Assembly: GCA_963822615.1 (NCBI GenBank)
Contig: CAWGIM010000006.1
Location: 1,054,001-1,118,000, forward strand
From: Trebonia sp963822615
GTDB lineage: Bacteria; Actinomycetota; Actinomycetes; Streptosporangiales; Streptosporangiaceae
Direction of reading: 5' to 3'
Length of the DNA: 64,000 nt
Part shown: positions 1 through 9,917 of the stretch, piece by piece
How positions within the stretch are numbered: the stretch's first letter is position 1
Layout of the letters: each line of letters opens with the position of its first letter
The notes under the pieces: model-generated
Told to the model about the DNA's origin: nothing
Database searches by the model: none
What the model saw: the letters and a program-made list of their open reading frames with translations, nothing else
Position numbers and translations under genes: made by a program

Positions 1-1
1 C

Positions 2-94
2 AAGCGGACCTACGCCGTCGTCCCGGCGGGCGAGGAGACCGACTTCGTCGACGTCGAGTCCGAGCTGAATGACCTGCTCCGCAAGGCGCAGTAA
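2..94 (+). CDS. C-terminal end of an unidentified gene
   Basis: An open frame enters from the left edge and stops with TAA at 92-94. About 30 residues are visible, ending in an acidic then basic helix-like tail (ESELNDLLRKAQ). Too little remains to assign a family. Codon use is typical of the rest of the window, with G or C at almost every third position, so it is probably the true end of a housekeeping-style gene ahead of the tRNA pair. Confidence 0.55.
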   Translation, partial: KRTYAVVPAGEETDFVDVESELNDLLRKAQ

Positions 95-427
95 CAGCGC
101 CTGCCGAAGCCTCCCGGCCCGGGCCCCCGTAACGGGCCGGGACTCCCTGACTGAACCGCCGGCCCCTCCGCAGCCCCCGGCAGTGTCGCCGCCCGATCGG
201 AGCCCAAGCGCCCGATTCGCCCGCGGCAGCGCCCCCCGGGGGCTTTCGCATGCCCGGGGCTCCCGCCTGCCGGGGCCGCGTCCAGCGGGGCGCGTGCCTA
301 CTGGCGGGGCATAATTTTTCACCCAACCGCCGTTCCGAGTTGGTGGCCCGCGCCAGGATCGGATACAGTTCTGACGCAACGCCGGAGCGATCCGGCGGCC
401 GGGCCAGGAGTATTACCAGCCCAGCAT
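95..427. other. Intergenic region before the tRNA pair
   Basis: No convincing gene. A G/C palindrome followed by CTTT at about 229-246 could be the terminator of the upstream gene. The 300-425 part is less GC-rich and is the likely tRNA promoter region, but no promoter boxes can be assigned with confidence. Confidence 0.4.
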
Positions 428-499
428 GCGGACGTGGCTCAGTGGTAGAGCATCACCTTGCCAAGGTGAGGGTCGCGGGTTCGAATCCCGTCGTCCGCT
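428..499 (+). tRNA. tRNA-Gly (anticodon GCC)
   Basis: A complete 72-nt cloverleaf. The acceptor stem pairs GCGGACG with CGTCCGC, the anticodon stem TCACC/GGTGA flanks the loop TTGCCAA with GCC at 460-462, and the T-arm carries GTTCGAAT. CCA is not encoded. It lies 78 nt upstream of tRNA-Cys in the same orientation, so the two are probably co-transcribed. Confidence 0.95.
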
Positions 500-577
500 C
501 GGAGACGCGGCTAGCGGTATATCTGCTTGGCGCTCACAGGCGGCTTCTGCGGGGATTACGGAGAAGCTCGCTCCTAC

Positions 578-649
578 GGCGGAGTGGCCGAGTGGCTTAG
601 GCAAGGGCCTGCAAAGCCCTGTACACGGGTTCGATTCCCGTCTCCGCCT
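578..649 (+). tRNA. tRNA-Cys (anticodon GCA)
   Basis: A complete cloverleaf. Acceptor GGCGGAG pairs with CTCCGCC, the loop CTGCAAA carries GCA at 611-613, the T-arm has GGTTCGATTCCC, and the discriminator is T as expected for tRNA-Cys. CCA is not encoded. The 3' half (606-639) is repeated exactly at 36573-36606, as expected if an integrating element had once used this gene as its attachment site. Confidence 0.95.
606..639 (+). repeat. tRNA-Cys 3'-half repeat, left copy (candidate att site)
   Basis: These 34 bases, from the anticodon loop into the T-arm, occur again without mismatch at 36573-36606 in the same orientation. Similarity continues for about 20 more bases through the acceptor stem with scattered changes. 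Here the repeat is part of the intact tRNA gene. Confidence 0.85.
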
Positions 650-781
650 CCCTTTCTCTGAGCAGCGAGAACTTCCTTTCAGGGTCTTGCAGCTTGAGTA
701 GCGGTCCTCCCATTCAGGTCTTAGGCCAGACGCAGCCCAGAGCCGTCGAGCGCAGGTGATCGTCGCGGTCGGCGGCCATGC

Positions 782-819
782 CCGCAGGCGGTGCGCCCGC
801 CTGGGCGCACCGCCTGCGG
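782..819 (-). terminator. Strong hairpin after the ABC-importer operon
   Basis: A 16-bp perfect inverted repeat (782-797 with 804-819) around a 6-nt loop, ten bases past the stop codon of the solute-binding protein gene. It has no T-run, as is common in high-GC actinobacteria. It would end minus-strand transcription of the importer operon and could also stop read-through from the tRNA genes. Confidence 0.7.
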
Positions 820-828
820 CTGGCCTGT

Positions 829-2568
829 TTAGTCGAACAGGCTGTCCAGTTTGCTGGTGGTGCCGACGGGGTGGAGGGTCCAGTAGCGGCCAGAACCAGT
901 TGGGGTGAAGGAGACCCCGGAGATTCCCTTGGCGACGACCGTTACCGTGCCGGTGGCGACGATGGGGATGACGGGGGCCGCCTGGGCGATGGTCTCCTGT
1001 GCCTGCTGGTAGGCGGCGGTCCTGGCGGCCGAGGTGGGCTGGAGTGAGTACTTGTTGTTGAGGGCGTCCACGGCGGGCGAGGACCAGAGCGAGTAGTTGT
1101 TGATGCCGCCGGTGGTGGCCCAGTAGCCGATGACGATCTTGGGGTCATCGGTCCAGGCGGTCCAGTTGAACAGCTCAAGTCCGGGCGGGCCGATCTTGGC
1201 GCCGGTGGCGGGGGTTGAGCGCGCGTCCACCACGTCGAACAGGCCCGCCTGGGTCTCCGGCGTGAGGGTGGTGGTGATGCCGATCTGCTTGAGGGCAGCC
1301 TGGATGAGGATGGCGGTGTCGGTCTGGTCGACATCACCTTGCAGGTAGTACAGGGGCACGTTGACCGCGGGGTTGCCCGCCTGGGTCATCAGGCTCTTGG
1401 CCTTGGTCAAGTTGGTGGTGTACATCGACCAGGCCGCGGTGTACTCGGGGGCGGTGGGGGAGACGATGCTGTAGTCGCGCGCCCCGCGGCCGTCGAGGAT
1501 GTCGCTGAGGATCTGGCTGTAGGGCATTACGAAGGCGATGGCCTGGCGGACCTTCGGGTTGGCGAGCGCCCCGACCTGGCTGGCGGGTCCGGCGGTGATG
1601 CCGAACATGTCGAAGTTGCCGGTGTCCTCCCAGTCGACGGTGAGGCCGCCCTCGGCCAGGGAGTTGACCTGCTGGTTGGTCATGCCGTACTCGCCCACCT
1701 CGATGGTGCCGTTCTGCAGCAGGGAGGAGATGCTGCCGGTGGTGACCCGGATGTCCACCGTTGTGTAGGCGGGTTCCGGTGCCCAGCTGCCGGGGACGGC
1801 CTTGAGCACGAGGTCGGTACCGGGGTCGCGCTTGGCGATGTAGTAGGGGCCGGTGCCGGCGGTGTGGCCGCGCAGCCAGGTTGCCCCGCTGGGGTCGGCC
1901 GACGTCTCGTGCGGCTTGACCGCGTTCTCATCGATGATGCTGGTGAACGGCTGGTCGAAGATCGCCATGAGGGTGGGGGTGACCGGCGTCGGCTTGCCCG
2001 CGGTGGTCTTGAAGTCGATGGTGAGGGTGCTGGAGTTGACGACGTGGATGTCGCCCGGGCTCTGCAGCCCGTTGGCCTCCAGGTCGCCGGCGCCGGGGGT
2101 TGACCAGATGCGGCCAAGGCTCCACTTGACGTCCTCGGCCGTCATGACGTCACTGGTGCCGTAGAACTTCACCCCTGGCCGCAGGTGGTAGGTGATGGAG
2201 TCGGCGCCGATGGTCCAGGACTGCGCCAGTTCCGGCTTGACGCTGGCGCCGTCGTACTTCAGGGAGCCGTTGCCTTGCTCGGTGAAGGCCGGGGACTCCA
2301 GCGTCTGGTAGATGTTCCTCGTCAGCTCGTGGTCTTCGCTGGTGGACAGGTTGGCTGGGTCAAGGGTGGTGACGTCGGACGGCCAGGCGGTGGTGACGGT
2401 GGTGCTGTTCACCGCGGCCGACGCGCTTGACGCGCCTGCCGCGGTGCTTCCCTGCTGGGAGCAGGCGGCCAGGGCGACCGCGGGGAGGAGGGCAACGATC
2501 GCCAGCGCTCTCCGGTATTTCGGCGGGGCGAACCATGAGTGCCCGGTGCTGCGAGGTGCTGAAGGCAT
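829..2568 (-). CDS. Family-5 extracellular solute-binding lipoprotein (peptide/opine/nickel type)
   Basis: The 579-residue product has a lipoprotein signal: a basic N-terminus, a hydrophobic stretch, and a lipobox VALAAC with Cys at about residue 36. The mature part has the DppA/OppA-type layout, starting with the TLDPANLSTSEDHELTRNIY segment and continuing with the ELAQSW and YHLRPGVKFY motifs of SBP family 5. It is the last gene of the divergent importer operon, 67 bases after an ATPase gene. Ligand identity cannot be read from sequence; the neighbouring ureide/hydantoin genes suggest a small amide or ureido compound rather than peptides. Confidence 0.9.
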   Translation of the reverse strand: MPSAPRSTGHSWFAPPKYRRALAIVALLPAVALAACSQQGSTAAGASSASAAVNSTTVTTAWPSDVTTLDPANLSTSEDHELTRNIYQTLESPAFTEQGNGSLKYDGASVKPELAQSWTIGADSITYHLRPGVKFYGTSDVMTAEDVKWSLGRIWSTPGAGDLEANGLQSPGDIHVVNSSTLTIDFKTTAGKPTPVTPTLMAIFDQPFTSIIDENAVKPHETSADPSGATWLRGHTAGTGPYYIAKRDPGTDLVLKAVPGSWAPEPAYTTVDIRVTTGSISSLLQNGTIEVGEYGMTNQQVNSLAEGGLTVDWEDTGNFDMFGITAGPASQVGALANPKVRQAIAFVMPYSQILSDILDGRGARDYSIVSPTAPEYTAAWSMYTTNLTKAKSLMTQAGNPAVNVPLYYLQGDVDQTDTAILIQAALKQIGITTTLTPETQAGLFDVVDARSTPATGAKIGPPGLELFNWTAWTDDPKIVIGYWATTGGINNYSLWSSPAVDALNNKYSLQPTSAARTAAYQQAQETIAQAAPVIPIVATGTVTVVAKGISGVSFTPTGSGRYWTLHPVGTTSKLDSLFD

Positions 2569-2635
2569 GGCTGAACAGAACTCCTTGCTTGATTGCGTGG
2601 TTTTCTTAGCTGTCAGAGCCGCAGTGCGCGGCGGG

Positions 2636-3639
<1,004 letters not shown>

Positions 3640-3643
<4 letters not shown>

Positions 3644-4446
3644 GACGCGCTCAGCTCGGCGCGGCTGGCCGCGAGCAGTTCGCGGGTGTAGCTGTCGGCG
3701 GGCCGGGTCATGACCTGCTCGCAGGATCCGGTCTCGCGGACCGCGCCGTCGCGCATGACGACGACCTGGTCGCAGGTGGCGGCGACGGCGCCGAGGTCAT
3801 GGGTGATCATGCAGACCGACATGTTCTCCTCCCGGGTAAGTTCCACGATCAGCTCGAGGATGTCGGCCTGGATGGTGACGTCCAGGCCAGTGGTGGGCTC
3901 GTCCAGGATGAGCAGCGACGGGCGGCAGGCCAGGGCCATGGCGAGCTGGATGCGCTGCACGGTGCCGCCGGAGAGCTCGTGCGGGTACTGGCTCAGCCGC
4001 TGGCGGGGCTCGGGCACCCGGACCCGCTCCAGCATTTCCGCTGCCATGCTGCGGGCTTGCTTCTTCCCGGCCTGGCGGCGGAGCCGGTAGACGTCGCTTA
4101 GTTGCGTCCCGATGGTGAAGACGGGGTTGAGGGCGCTGCGGGAGTCCTGGAAGACCATCGCGATCCGCGACCCGCGGATGCGCCGGAACTCCCGCTCGTC
4201 GAGCTGGGTGAGGTCTTGCCCGGCGAAGAGGATCGCGCCGCCGGTGCGGCGGAAGGCGGGCGGTGTCAGGCCGATCATCGACAGCGCGGTCAGCGTCTTG
4301 CCGCTGCCGGTCTCGCCGACGACGGCGGTGATCGCGTTCGGGGCGATGGAGAAGGTGACGTCCTCCAGCACGGGGAGGCGCCCCCCGTCCGGCGCGGGGA
4401 ACGTGCCGCTGTAGCCGGTGATGGTGAGTACGGGTTCGGTGTTCAT
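3640..4446 (-). CDS. ABC importer ATP-binding subunit (OppD/DppD type)
   Basis: A 268-residue ATPase with Walker A GETGSGKT, Q-loop VFQDSRSALNP, signature LSGGTVQRIQLAMAL (a T replaces the usual Q), Walker B LLILDEPTTGLD and ITHDL. It is shorter than typical OppD because the C-terminal oligopeptide extension is missing, as in NikD-like members. It starts 9 nt after the permease stop and overlaps the next ATPase gene by 4 nt. Confidence 0.9.
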
Positions 4447-4455
4447 GAGGCGCTC

Positions 4456-5316
4456 CTACTGGCCGCGGCGGGTGAGGCCGTCGTCGGAGAGGCCGTCGCC
4501 GATGAGGTGGAAGGCGGCGGCGAGGAGGAAGATGAAGGCGCCGGGGAAGAAAGACATCCACCACTGGCCGTCGACGATGCCGGACTCGCCGCCGGCGATC
4601 ATCGAGCCCCATTCGGCGGAGCCGGGCTGGATGCCGAGCCCGAGGAAGCCGAGGGCTCCGACGGTGGCGATCACCCAGGACGCGTTGATGCCGGCGTAGG
4701 CGAGCAGCGGCCGGGTGCTGTTGGGCACCAGGTGCCGGAACAGCACCCCGGCCGGGCGCCGGCCGGTCATCCGGGCGGCCTCCGCGAACTGCCAGTGCTT
4801 CTTGGTCATGACCTCCGCGCGGGCCAGCCGCACGTAGTCGGGCAGCGGGATCAGCGCGACGACCAGGATCACGTCCACGAGGCTCCGGCCGAACACGGAG
4901 ATGACCAGCATGGCGAGCAGTATTGACGGGAACGCGTTCATGACCTGCAGGACCCGCAGGCTCAGCCGGTCGGCCCAGCCTCCGTAGAAGCCGATCAGCG
5001 CGCCCCACACGGTACCCGCCACCAGGGAAAGGCCGACGACGGCCAGGGTGATGCCCACGTCGGTGTGCGTCGCGGCCAGCGCCCGCGAGAAGATGTCGCC
5101 GCCGGTCGCGTCCGTGCCGAAGAGGTGCTGGGCACTGGGTGAGGCGCCGAACGGGCCGGTGGCCGGGGCGAGCGGCGGGTAGGGGGTCCAGAAGACCGAC
5201 ACCACCGCCATGACGGCGAACAGCACGACGATGACGGCGCCGAGCCTGAGCGCGGCGGACCGGCCGATGAGGGTGAGGCGGCGCAGCCGGGGCTGCGCGC
5301 TGGCGAGGGTGGTCAT
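4456..5316 (-). CDS. ABC importer permease (OppC/DppC type)
   Basis: A 286-residue permease with an N-terminal membrane segment, then several further segments with the BPD-transporter core. The EAA-loop region reads LARAEVMTKKHWQFAEAAR and is followed by the LFRHLVPN motif that contacts the ATPases. The start overlaps the stop of the upstream permease by 4 nt (ATGA), which fixes the start. It is the second of two integral-membrane subunits. Confidence 0.92.
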   Translation of the reverse strand: MTTLASAQPRLRRLTLIGRSAALRLGAVIVVLFAVMAVVSVFWTPYPPLAPATGPFGASPSAQHLFGTDATGGDIFSRALAATHTDVGITLAVVGLSLVAGTVWGALIGFYGGWADRLSLRVLQVMNAFPSILLAMLVISVFGRSLVDVILVVALIPLPDYVRLARAEVMTKKHWQFAEAARMTGRRPAGVLFRHLVPNSTRPLLAYAGINASWVIATVGALGFLGLGIQPGSAEWGSMIAGGESGIVDGQWWMSFFPGAFIFLLAAAFHLIGDGLSDDGLTRRGQ

Positions 5317-6473
5317 GCGCGGGTCCTCGGGTCGATGAGCGAGTAGACGTAGTTGAGGACCTCGTAGATCACGACGTACAGGATCGCCGCGTACAGCACG
5401 AACCCCTGGACGGCGGGGAAGTCGGAGTCCTGGATGGCCTGCAGCGAGTAGTTGCCGATGCCGGGCCAGCCGAAGATCCCCTCAACCAGGATGGTGCCGG
5501 TGAAGGTGAAGGCGATGATGCCGGCCAGCACGGTGACTACCGGCAGGAGCCCGTTCTTGAGCGCGTAGGCGAACCAGATGCGCCGCCGGCCGAAGCCGAG
5601 GGCGGTCGCCGTTCGCACGTAGTCGGAGGAGAGCGATTCCCGCATCGAGGTGCGGACGACCTTGGCGATGGGCGCGGCGAGGCCGAGGGCGAGGGTGATG
5701 ACCGGCAGGGCGAGCTCGCGGGCGGCGTCCCAGGCGGTCGCCCACTCGCCCTCGAGGATGCCGTCGATGACGTAGAAGCCGGTGACGGTGCGCGGCGGGG
5801 TAGCCCCGACCGGCAGGCGCCCGATCGGCCCGGGCGCGATGCGGAGCTTGGTGTAGAAGACCCACAGCAGCATGAGGCCGATCCAGAACTGCGGCATCGT
5901 GAGGGCGCCGATGGTGAAGAAGCGGACGACCCGGTCGATGACGCCGCCCGCCCTGACGGCGGCGATGACGCCAGCCAGAACACCGAGCGTCACCCCGATG
6001 AGCAGGGCGTAGACGGCGAGCTCAGCAGTCGCGGGAAGACGCGAGAGCAGGTCCTGGGTGACCGGCCGGCCCGTCTCGTAGGAGACCCCGAGGTTGCCGT
6101 GGGCGAGCTGGACGAGGAAGTGCCAGTACTGGACGAGAACCGGGTCGTTCAGTCCCAGGCTGGCGCGCACCTGGGCTTTCTCGGCGGCCTCGGCGGCCGC
6201 GCTGGCGAAGCCGTTGCCGGACGCCCCGAGGAACAGGGTGGTCGGGTCGGGCGCGAACACCCGGGTCACCAGGAAGGTCACGGTAACGACACTGAGGATG
6301 ACGGCCGCCGACGCGACCAGGCGCTTGAGCACGCGCAGCGCAGTCGTGGGCACTACGCGCTCCAGCGTTCGCTGTGATGCGGCACGGGCCGCCCACGCGG
6401 CCTGCCACGCGGCCGGGCCTGCCTGGCGGACCCCGGGCTGCCCGGCCTTCACCGGGCCGATCTGAGAGGTCAT
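5313..6473 (-). CDS. ABC importer permease (OppB/DppB type)
   Basis: The frame is open further upstream, but the ATG at 6473 has a strong ribosome-binding site (GGAGG, 5 nt upstream) and is preferred. The product (about 386 aa) has a 60-70 residue cytosolic N-terminal extension rich in Ala/Gln, then a membrane segment near residue 90 and the usual OppB domain ending in YVYSLIDPRTRA. The coupling motif RTSMRESLSSDYVRTATALG is clear. It is the first gene of the importer operon; the promoter lies in 6474-6647 beside a GTATAC palindrome. Confidence 0.9.
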   Translation of the reverse strand: MTSQIGPVKAGQPGVRQAGPAAWQAAWAARAASQRTLERVVPTTALRVLKRLVASAAVILSVVTVTFLVTRVFAPDPTTLFLGASGNGFASAAAEAAEKAQVRASLGLNDPVLVQYWHFLVQLAHGNLGVSYETGRPVTQDLLSRLPATAELAVYALLIGVTLGVLAGVIAAVRAGGVIDRVVRFFTIGALTMPQFWIGLMLLWVFYTKLRIAPGPIGRLPVGATPPRTVTGFYVIDGILEGEWATAWDAARELALPVITLALGLAAPIAKVVRTSMRESLSSDYVRTATALGFGRRRIWFAYALKNGLLPVVTVLAGIIAFTFTGTILVEGIFGWPGIGNYSLQAIQDSDFPAVQGFVLYAAILYVVIYEVLNYVYSLIDPRTRA

Positions 6474-6574
6474 CGCTTCCTCCGGGCTGAGGGAGGGCGC
6501 GGCGCCGATAGCGCCGCGCCAGGGTGAGGTTGACGGCGCCACTGCGCGACACGTCAACAACCTGACCCTCATTT

Positions 6575-6584
6575 TTGTATACGA
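6575..6584 (+). promoter_or_regulatory. GTATAC operator copy 1 (importer promoter)
   Basis: TTGTATACGA, a near-palindrome about 100 bases upstream of the permease start. The same word, in either orientation, occurs at 6648, 7343 and 7438 and nowhere else noticed in the locus. Placement on both sides of the gntR gene points to the GntR protein as the binder. Confidence 0.6.
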
Positions 6585-6647
6585 TCTGTTGTTTCAAGCG
6601 AGTTAAATCTCCCGTACTCGCTACTTTTCTGGGGAAACGTCCAAATC

Positions 6648-6657
6648 TTGTATACGA
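6648..6657 (+). promoter_or_regulatory. GTATAC operator copy 2 (gntR leader)
   Basis: TTGTATACGA again, 73 bases right of copy 1. It lies just upstream of, or within, the gntR leader, so autoregulation is likely. Its TTG is in frame with gntR but is more plausibly operator DNA than the start codon. Confidence 0.55.
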
Positions 6658-6710
6658 ACTTGACCTATGGGAAGGCGCAGGTCCCGGCGCTGCCGAATAT
6701 CATCTGCCCT

Positions 6711-7340
6711 GTGGACTCCAAGTCGGCTTCGGTTCTCAGCGCGCTGCGCTCCGAGATCATCTCCGGGATGCTGCCGGGCGGCACCAGGCTCAAGGAAGAC
6801 GTGCTCGCGGCGCGGTTCGAGGTGTCGCGGGTCCCGGTGCGCGAGGCGCTGCGCCAGCTCGAAAGCGAGGGCTTCGTCGTCGCCGAGAAATACAAGGGCG
6901 TCACCGTGGCCGCGCGGTCGACCGAAGTGGTGATCGAGCTTATGCAGGTGCGGCGCGGCCTTGAGGTGCTCGCCGCCCAGCTGGCCGCGCAGCGGCGCGG
7001 CGGGGAGCAGGCGGCGGAGCTGCGGACCGTGGTCAGGCTGGGACGGTCCGAGGGCGAGGCCGGGCACATCGACCAGCTGCCGCCGCTGATCAGGGAGTTT
7101 CACCGCCTTATCGCGCGCGCCTCAGGCAACAGCCTGCTTGAGACGCTGATCGACCGGCTCCTCGATCAGACCGCGTGGGGGTTCGAGCAGGAGATTGAAG
7201 AGCGCGTCGAGTCGAGCTGGAACGACCACGGGGCGGTCGCGGCCGCGATCCTGTCGGGCTCCCCGGTGCAGGCCGGGCTGCTGATGGAGGAGCACATCCT
7301 CAAGGACGAGACCATCTACCGCCGGTCCGTGAGCCAGTAG
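6711..7340 (+). CDS. GntR/FadR-family transcriptional regulator
   Basis: An N-terminal winged helix has the hallmark pattern LRSEIISGMLPGGTRLKED, then SRVPVREALRQLESEG, VVAEKYKGVTV. A helical FCD-type ligand-binding domain follows, with EFHRLIARASGNSLL and a late H (EEHILKDE) that may help bind metal or ligand. The start is uncertain: GTG 6711 gives a normal-length GntR protein (about 209 aa), whereas TTG 6648 or 6660 would add a tail that overlaps the operator. It lies between the divergent importer operon and the MFS gene, and probably controls both through the four GTATAC sites. Confidence 0.88.
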   Translation: MDSKSASVLSALRSEIISGMLPGGTRLKEDVLAARFEVSRVPVREALRQLESEGFVVAEKYKGVTVAARSTEVVIELMQVRRGLEVLAAQLAAQRRGGEQAAELRTVVRLGRSEGEAGHIDQLPPLIREFHRLIARASGNSLLETLIDRLLDQTAWGFEQEIEERVESSWNDHGAVAAAILSGSPVQAGLLMEEHILKDETIYRRSVSQ

Positions 7341-7342
7341 AA

Positions 7343-7352
7343 CGTATACAAA
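7343..7352 (-). promoter_or_regulatory. GTATAC operator copy 3
   Basis: CGTATACAAA, the inverted form of copies 1 and 2, two bases past the gntR stop codon and about 160 bases upstream of the transporter gene. Confidence 0.5.
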
Positions 7353-7437
7353 ATCTTCGGCAGATTGGCCTCGAACTAGCTAATATCGGGCGTATCATGT
7401 TGTTTTAGCATGACCGTAACCAACCGGAAACAGGGTT

Positions 7438-7447
7438 TCGTATACAA
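7438..7447 (-). promoter_or_regulatory. GTATAC operator copy 4 (MFS promoter)
   Basis: TCGTATACAA, about 64 bases before the MFS start, in an AT-richer stretch that also holds TAATAT-like sequence near 7380. This is a sensible position for repression or activation of the transporter and the downstream operon. Confidence 0.55.
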
Positions 7448-7510
7448 AAGTTATGTCGGCGTTGCCGCGCCAGCCGCGACAGCAACCCCCACTCCACCGT
7501 GGAGCACCGC

Positions 7511-8941
7511 ATGACTGCCGTAGACCCCGCCACCGCCACCACTCCGGCTACAAGGGGCGCGATCGCGTCCGCGCTCGACTCAGTCGGCTTCACCCGCGCC
7601 CAGTTCTGGGTCCTCGCCCTGATCATGGCCGGCGAGTTCTTCGACACGCTTGAGCAGAACTCCGTCGGCGCCATGGGCACCAACATCAAGGACTCGCTGC
7701 ACATCGGCGACGTCCAGCTGACCACGATCAACACCGTGACGGTGATCGGCGGGCTGGTCGGGCGGCTCGCCGCCGGGTGGCTCGCCGACCGCTACGGACG
7801 GCGCTTCTCCCTCGGCCTGAACCTGCTCATCTACACGCTCGGCGGCCTGCTCAGCGCGGTCTCCTTCTCCGACGGCATGCTCCTGGTCAGCCGGTTCATC
7901 GTCGGCGTGGGCGTCGGCGGCGAGTTCATGATCGGCATCGCGATGATCTCGGAGATGGTCGCTACCCGCCACCGGGGCACCCTGGTGGCCTCGATCAACG
8001 TCGGCGCGGGCGGGGTCGGCAACTTCGTGTCCTACGGCCTGTTCCTGCTACTGCTCGGCCCGCTGGCGGTCCCGCTTGGCGGCGACGGCCAGGTCTGGCG
8101 GTGGTCCTTCGTCATCCTGGCCGCGCCCGCCCTGCTCGTCGTGCTCTACCGGCGGCGGCTGCCTGAGTCCCCGCGCTGGCTGCTGTCACAGGGCCGGGTG
8201 GCCGAGGCCAACCGCTCGCTCGGCATCCTGGCGTCAAGCTCGCTGGCCACCGCCAGCCCGGTGCCCCCGGTCGAGCTGACCCTGGCCGACATACCGCCCG
8301 CGGTTGCCAAGGGGTCTCCGGCCGAGGTCTTCAGCCGGAACCTGATCGGCCGCACGGCCGCGCTCGGGGTCGCCTCCTGGATGGCCTTCGGATCGCAGGT
8401 CACGCTGAACTTCCTGATGCCCACGCTGCTGGTCGAGCGCGGCTACACGGTTTCCCAGAGCCTGCTGTACACGATGATCATGAACGTGGGGGCGCTGTTC
8501 GGCGCGAGCGTCGCGGCCCTCATCGCCAACCGGGCCGGGCGCCGCCGCACGGTCACCACGGCGGGAATCCTTGGCTGCGTCACGGCGCTGGCGTTCGCCG
8601 GGTTCGGCCACAGCACCGCGATGATCCTCGTCCTCGGCGCGCTCTTCACGTTCTTCACCATGATCACCAACACCACGCTGGCCACCTGGACTCCCGAGGT
8701 CTACCCCACCAGCATCCGCTGCTCGGGCTCCTCGATCACCAACGGCATCGGGAACATCGCCGGCGCGGTCATGCCGTACGCGGCCACCGCGCTGTACGCG
8801 GACTCCAAGTTCGCGGGCGTCTTCGGGCTCGCCGCGGCGATGTACGCGGTGCTGGTCATCGCCGCCCGGTTCGCCCCCGAGGCCCGCGGGCGGACGCTGG
8901 AAGACGTCAACGAGAACACCCTCGTCGCCGCAATGGCCTGA
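7511..8941 (+). CDS. MFS transporter (metabolite:H+ symporter type)
   Basis: About 476 residues with 12 predicted membrane helices. The conserved loop 2-3 motif appears as GRLAAGWLADRYGRR, and the second-half repeat as NRAGRRRTVT. The periplasmic-side motif LATWTPEVYPTSIR is typical of the sugar/aromatic-acid/metabolite symporter branch. ATG 7511 is chosen over the upstream in-frame GTG 7499 because the first four codons add nothing conserved. From context it could carry allantoin, a hydantoin or a related ureide; this is inference. Confidence 0.88.
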   Translation: MTAVDPATATTPATRGAIASALDSVGFTRAQFWVLALIMAGEFFDTLEQNSVGAMGTNIKDSLHIGDVQLTTINTVTVIGGLVGRLAAGWLADRYGRRFSLGLNLLIYTLGGLLSAVSFSDGMLLVSRFIVGVGVGGEFMIGIAMISEMVATRHRGTLVASINVGAGGVGNFVSYGLFLLLLGPLAVPLGGDGQVWRWSFVILAAPALLVVLYRRRLPESPRWLLSQGRVAEANRSLGILASSSLATASPVPPVELTLADIPPAVAKGSPAEVFSRNLIGRTAALGVASWMAFGSQVTLNFLMPTLLVERGYTVSQSLLYTMIMNVGALFGASVAALIANRAGRRRTVTTAGILGCVTALAFAGFGHSTAMILVLGALFTFFTMITNTTLATWTPEVYPTSIRCSGSSITNGIGNIAGAVMPYAATALYADSKFAGVFGLAAAMYAVLVIAARFAPEARGRTLEDVNENTLVAAMA

Positions 8942-8950
8942 ACGCACGAC

Positions 8951-8981
8951 GGCCGGGCTGGCCTCAGCGGCCGGCCCGGCC
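8951..8981 (+). terminator. Hairpin between the MFS gene and the catabolic operon
   Basis: Arms 8951-8963 and 8969-8981 pair over 12 of 13 positions around a 5-nt loop, 10 bases after the MFS stop codon. It may be a partial terminator that lowers expression of the operon starting at 9015, or a 3' stabilising stem. Confidence 0.5.
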
Positions 8982-9014
8982 CCGCACTGTAACCGTCACG
9001 AGGAAGGACATGGC

Positions 9015-9917
9015 ATGGACACCCTGAACGTCACCGCCACCGGGAACGGGCTCAACTACCTGCCCGAGTACGTCGCCGACGCCGGCGGCCTGTTCGCCGC
9101 GCGCGGGCTGGCCGTCCGGGCGAAGGCCTGCGACCCGTGGACCGGCGTGCTCGACGACCTCGACTCCGGGGCCGCTGACCTCGCGCTCGGCGGCCTGTGG
9201 GTGCCTGCCATGTACGTCGGGACGCCCCGCCGGCTGGACGTCGTCGGGCAGCTTAACCACCGCTTCCCGATGGGGATCGTCGCCCGCGACCCCGCGGCCG
9301 GGTCCGGGCTCGGCTGGCTCGCCGGGCGGACCGGGCTCGCCCCCGGGGCCGGCGGCAGCGCGCCCTACGAGTTCACCGCGGGCCTGATCCGCGAGGCCGG
9401 GCTCGACCCGCTGGCCACCCGGTGGGTACGCGACCTGTCCACGGCGATGCTGATCGAGCTGTTCCGGGCCGGGCTCGGCGACGCGATCATCCTCGACCTG
9501 GTGTCCGCGATGGAACTGGAGGCGGACGGCATCGGCACCATCGTGTTCCGCCACCTGCAAGACGGCGGCGTGATGCCGAACAGCGTCTACTACTGCCGGA
9601 CTGACCAGGCGGCGGGGCTGGCGGACCGGATCGCGCGGTTCAACGACGCGATCTCGGAGGCGATGCGCCTCATCGTCTCCGGCCAGGCGGGACCAGTCAT
9701 CGACACGGTCATCGCCCAGCGCTGGCCGGACAAGGACCCCGGGCTGCTGCGCCGGGCCGCGGATGAGATGGCCAAGGGCGGGCTGTGGGACTCGGCCCTG
9801 ATCGACCGCGGCGCGTCGGACCGCTGGATGAGGATCCTGGCCGAGGGCGGCCTGGTATCGCAGGCACCCACGCTGGAGGAGCTCATCGGGTCGAGCCGGG
9901 TAAGCGTGTCCTCGTGA
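9015..9917 (+). CDS. NMT1/THI5-like (SsuA-type) binding-fold protein, no signal peptide
   Basis: The 300-residue product begins with TATGNGLNYLPEYVADAGGL, the N-terminal pattern of the NMT1/THI5/SsuA substrate-binding family (ligand loop, then LPEY and a short helix). It has no signal peptide or lipobox, so it should stay in the cytoplasm. A good Shine-Dalgarno (GAGGAAGG) fixes the ATG at 9015. It overlaps the next gene by 4 nt (GTGA). With no partner permease, an enzymatic or ligand-sequestering role is more likely than import. The exact substrate is unknown. Confidence 0.75.
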   Translation: MDTLNVTATGNGLNYLPEYVADAGGLFAARGLAVRAKACDPWTGVLDDLDSGAADLALGGLWVPAMYVGTPRRLDVVGQLNHRFPMGIVARDPAAGSGLGWLAGRTGLAPGAGGSAPYEFTAGLIREAGLDPLATRWVRDLSTAMLIELFRAGLGDAIILDLVSAMELEADGIGTIVFRHLQDGGVMPNSVYYCRTDQAAGLADRIARFNDAISEAMRLIVSGQAGPVIDTVIAQRWPDKDPGLLRRAADEMAKGGLWDSALIDRGASDRWMRILAEGGLVSQAPTLEELIGSSRVSVSS

